A stretch of 64,000 bases of DNA from JAWVFM01 sp038237625 (lineage in GTDB: Bacteria > Actinomycetota > Thermoleophilia > Solirubrobacterales > 70-9). The position numbers were made by a program, and so were the translations under genes. The notes under the pieces are model-generated. The model saw nothing but the letters and a program-made list of their open reading frames with translations. It did not search any database and was not told where the DNA came from. This document shows positions 61,438 to 64,000 of the stretch, one piece after another. How positions within the stretch are numbered: position 1 is the first letter of the stretch; the number at the start of each line of letters is the position of its first letter. The DNA is taken from the NCBI GenBank assembly GCA_038237625.1, contig JBBRYM010000010.1:1-64000 (forward strand). Direction: 5' to 3'.

Positions 61438-62366
61438 CTCTTGACGCCCGCGGTCCTGCCGCCGGCGATCGTCAGGAGTAGATGCTCCCCGCCCTCGCCG
61501 TCGCGCTCGACAACGGCGTCGTCCGCGAGCTTTGCGAGGGACGCGTGCAGCGTCGGGATTTCGAGGCTGGCGAGCAGCCGTTCGCCTCCTCCCTGCTGGA
61601 GTGGGCCGACGCGCACTGCGATAACGCCGTCGTCCTCCGAGATCGCCAGCCGGGTCTTGCCGTCGCGGAATCGATGCCCGCCGGCGCTCGAGATCGCATC
61701 GCCCAGGAGAAGGGCGTCGGAAAACCGGTCCACCGACATCTCCGCTCGCGCCGCGATCGAGCCGATGACCCTCGAAACGATCACCGCGGCCAGGTCGTCG
61801 TGTGCGACGCTCAGAATCGAGGATCCAGCCTCTTGTTGGGCGGGACGCTTTGGCTCTTCCGCCGCTTCGGTGGTGTCGGTGTGGATCGGGACCCGCAGCC
61901 GTACTGTCGTCCCTCCCCCTGCGTCCGTGGAGAGCTCGAGGGCGCTCGTCAGGGCCGCGATCAGCGGTAGCCCCAGCCTCAGGCTCATGGTCTGCGGCCC
62001 GGCAGCCAGGCGCGGGCGAAACCCGTGACCGTAATCGCGAACGGTGATCTCGAGCGCGCCCTCGGCCTCGTTGGCCGCGACCTCCAGGATGCCCTCTTCC
62101 TCCGGATCGTAGGCGTGGATCACCACGTTGTTGCACGCTTCGGTCAGCGCGGTCTTCAGGTTGTTCGACGCCTCTTCGTCCATTCCCAGCGCCTCGCCGA
62201 ACCCGGCGAGGGCGTGGCGGATCAGACTCACGTTCTCCGTCTGAGCCGGAACCAGGAGGTGAACAGCCGGATCGTCCATAGATCGGGTGACCTGCTCGAG
62301 CAGATCACCGGTGGGGCCGCGGGGCGCTTCTCCGAGCATACCCACTCGCACTTTCGCCAACCTCAT
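61434..62366 (-). CDS. RsbW-like ATP-binding protein with a duplicated, degenerate second domain
   Basis: A 310-aa protein. Residues 30-160 form a HATPase_c_2 domain: LLVPAQTENVSLIRHALAGF, N-box LKTALTEACNNVVIHAY and G1 RDYGHGFRP. Residues 180-310 look like a second copy (ILSVAHDDLAAVIVSRVIG, then DALLLGDAISS) lacking clear ATP-binding motifs. The start ATG 62366 is supported by GGGAAGG at 62381-62375, 8 nt upstream. Its 3' end overlaps the sigma gene by 4 nt, convergently. It probably regulates a sigma factor by partner switching. Confidence 0.8.
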   Translation of the reverse strand: MRLAKVRVGMLGEAPRGPTGDLLEQVTRSMDDPAVHLLVPAQTENVSLIRHALAGFGEALGMDEEASNNLKTALTEACNNVVIHAYDPEEEGILEVAANEAEGALEITVRDYGHGFRPRLAAGPQTMSLRLGLPLIAALTSALELSTDAGGGTTVRLRVPIHTDTTEAAEEPKRPAQQEAGSSILSVAHDDLAAVIVSRVIGSIAARAEMSVDRFSDALLLGDAISSAGGHRFRDGKTRLAISEDDGVIAVRVGPLQQGGGERLLASLEIPTLHASLAKLADDAVVERDGEGGEHLLLTIAGGRTAGVKS

Positions 62367-62456
62367 GCTCTGCGCCTTCCCATTGAGGATGCAGCCGAAA
62401 CAATGAGAGAACGTTTTGGGCGCGCCCGATCGTCGCAGCGAGTAGATTCGGATCGG

Positions 62457-64000
62457 ATGGCTGGCGATTCGGGAAGGGGCGGCCGCCCGGGGCCTGCGTC
62501 GTCTGCGCCAGGCCCCGAGCCGGTGCCCAGCATGTGGAAGCGGGCTCGGCTTGGGCTTGGTTCAACCGACGCCGCCCGCGCCCGGGCGGGCGTGGGGGTC
62601 GGACTGCTCGTCCTGGCGCCGATCCTCGTGGTCGACATCTTGGTTGGAGGCGACACGCAGCTCGTTGTGATGTACGTCCTCGCCGTGTTTGCCGCCACCC
62701 TCGTCGCAGTGTCGTCCACCGTAGTCGTCGGGGCACTCGTCGTAGCGCTCGCGGCGATCAGTCCCATGTGGAACCACAACGCCGGCTCGGAGCTCTACTG
62801 GCTTCGCCTGGTCGGCGTTCTGGCCTCGTGCGCCTTTGCGATCTACATGGCGCGGCGGTGGCGACGGGTTTCGAGGCTCTCCGGCCGGCTCGGCCTGTTG
62901 GACGAGATCAGCGCAATGGCCGACGGATCACTTCCCCTCGACGAAACGCTGGCGCACGCGCTGGAGCAGATCGTTCCCGCGGCCGCTGACTTCTGCATGA
63001 TCGACACTATCCGCGATGCGGAGGTGACCCGGATCGGCACGCGAGTGCGGGGGCGCTCGGACTGGCGTGAGCTCGAGAGGCGGCTGCGCCGCCGCCGTCC
63101 CTCAACACCTCAGTGGTTGCGCAACCCCGAGTTCGGGATCCCGCTCGTGCCGATGTTCCTGCCGCGTGTCACAGCCGGTCACGAGGAGATCCTCTCCCAC
63201 GACCTGGAGGACCTTGCGTTCCTGCGCTCCCTGGGGTTGCGCTCGTGCGCGATCGTGCCGATGATCGCGCGAGGCCGTCTGCTTGGAACGCTGACGCTGG
63301 GCGTTGCCTGGTCCCGTCGCTCCTACGATCGCGACGATCTGGCCTTCGGCCGCGCCCTCGCCAGCCGCCTCGCGCTTGCGCTCGACCACGCCGGTCTCTT
63401 TTCAGACCTCGAGAGCGTCGAGCGGCGCATGGACGCCGTGATGGCGCGAATTCCCGAGTCGGTCACCGTCAGCGACGGCGGGGGGCGCCTCGTCTACGCG
63501 AATGAGGTCGCGGCGGGATGGGCGGGCACCGAGGTGACGCGGCTGATCGGCAAGCGCATCGGCTGGCTCGACGAGCGCCTGACCCTCTTCGACCAAACCG
63601 GCGATCCGCTGACGATGACGGAAATGGTGAAAACTCGCGCAGGCGACGATCGTCCGGCTCGGCGGTTTGTGCGGATGGTCGAGCACCACAGCGGCCGCGA
63701 GCGCTGGGGACTCGTCTCCAGCGACGTCATTCGAGGGCCCGACGGCGAGGTTCTGTATTTCGTTACGACCACCGAGGACGTCACCACCTCGAAGCGGGCG
63801 GAGCTGGGCGAGCGCCTTCTCGCTCACGCCGGAGCCTTTCTCGCCGGCGCTCCCGAGATGCATGAAGCGCTCCGCCAGGTAGCGGAGGCGGCGATCCCGG
63901 AGCTGGCCGACGGCTGCGCGGTGGCGCTCACGAGCGCGACCGGCGAGGTCGACGTGCGGGAATCCGCCGGCGTCATCGGCAAGCGCGCGGTGGAAGGCGA
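62457..64000 (+). CDS. Membrane sensor with GAF and PAS domains (3' end outside window)
   Basis: The frame is open from ATG 62457 to the window end (514 codons). After a Gly/Pro-rich leader come about four helices (residues 45-135; VGLLVLAPILVVDILVGG, LAVFAATLVAVSSTVVVGALVVALAAI). A GAF-like domain (about 145-310) begins LDEISAMADGSLPLDETLAHAL. A PAS domain starts near 325 (MDAVMARIPESVTVSDGGGRLVYANEVAA), and another GAF appears to begin near 460. The output domain is missing; given the sigma and anti-sigma neighbours, a SpoIIE-type phosphatase or a kinase is likely. Confidence 0.75.
   Translation, partial: MAGDSGRGGRPGPASSAPGPEPVPSMWKRARLGLGSTDAARARAGVGVGLLVLAPILVVDILVGGDTQLVVMYVLAVFAATLVAVSSTVVVGALVVALAAISPMWNHNAGSELYWLRLVGVLASCAFAIYMARRWRRVSRLSGRLGLLDEISAMADGSLPLDETLAHALEQIVPAAADFCMIDTIRDAEVTRIGTRVRGRSDWRELERRLRRRRPSTPQWLRNPEFGIPLVPMFLPRVTAGHEEILSHDLEDLAFLRSLGLRSCAIVPMIARGRLLGTLTLGVAWSRRSYDRDDLAFGRALASRLALALDHAGLFSDLESVERRMDAVMARIPESVTVSDGGGRLVYANEVAAGWAGTEVTRLIGKRIGWLDERLTLFDQTGDPLTMTEMVKTRAGDDRPARRFVRMVEHHSGRERWGLVSSDVIRGPDGEVLYFVTTTEDVTTSKRAELGERLLAHAGAFLAGAPEMHEALRQVAEAAIPELADGCAVALTSATGEVDVRESAGVIGKRAVEG

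Noticed and set aside
1..64000. CRISPR array or rRNA genes
   Set aside because: No regularly spaced repeats and no rRNA-like sequence were seen.

Overview
The window is high-GC, gene-dense bacterial DNA and most resembles an actinobacterium of the Thermoleophilia type (Solirubrobacter or Gaiella relatives). This is an inference from the gene mix: an Mce-type protein tail, a WS/DGAT acyltransferase, MMPL transporters, a SigB/SigF-type sigma factor with RsbW-like regulators, DUF4383, and many GTG/TTG starts with 1-4 nt gene overlaps. No rRNA, insertion sequence, integrase or CRISPR array was seen.

Layout. 1-5.1 kb: tail of an Mce protein, an aldonolactone oxidase, a PLP-type deaminase/aldolase, tRNA-Ser(GCT), an AbiEi/DUF559 gene with inverted repeats over both its start and stop codons, and a four-repeat membrane protein. 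5.2-14.3 kb: extracellular lipoproteins, then a lipoprotein / two ABC ATPases / FtsX permease / response regulator / kinase operon. 14.3-17.1 kb: WS/DGAT, a zinc dehydrogenase and a YciI protein, ending at tRNA-Arg(ACG).

17.2-29.1 kb is a probable genomic island: a 49-bp copy of the 3' part of tRNA-Arg recurs exactly at 29088-29136. Between the copies are a GT2-FkbM fusion, a broken GDP-mannose dehydratase, an LPXTG-type protein, two multi-pass membrane proteins, a GT4, a GT2 and a Wzx-like flippase, all on the minus strand: a surface polysaccharide locus. 29.1-46.2 kb holds a MerR/Mop regulator, modABC, a two-component system, a transsulfuration enzyme, a five-gene operon with a membrane-anchored sulfite-oxidase-like molybdoenzyme, a sugar epimerase, and moeA, a moaD-moaE-moaC triple fusion, mog/moaB and moaA. 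This molybdenum block is followed by a second, diverged tRNA-Arg 3' remnant at 46249-46270, so two islands may have accreted at the same tRNA.

46.3-59.3 kb: enoyl-CoA hydratase, a secreted S15 peptidase/esterase, two MMPL exporters, an alpha/beta hydrolase, an ABC-2 exporter, DUF4383, a 5'-3' exonuclease and a D-2-hydroxyacid dehydrogenase. 59.5-64 kb: a stress-signalling cluster with two RsbW-like ATP-binding proteins, a sigma factor and a GAF/PAS membrane sensor that runs off the end.
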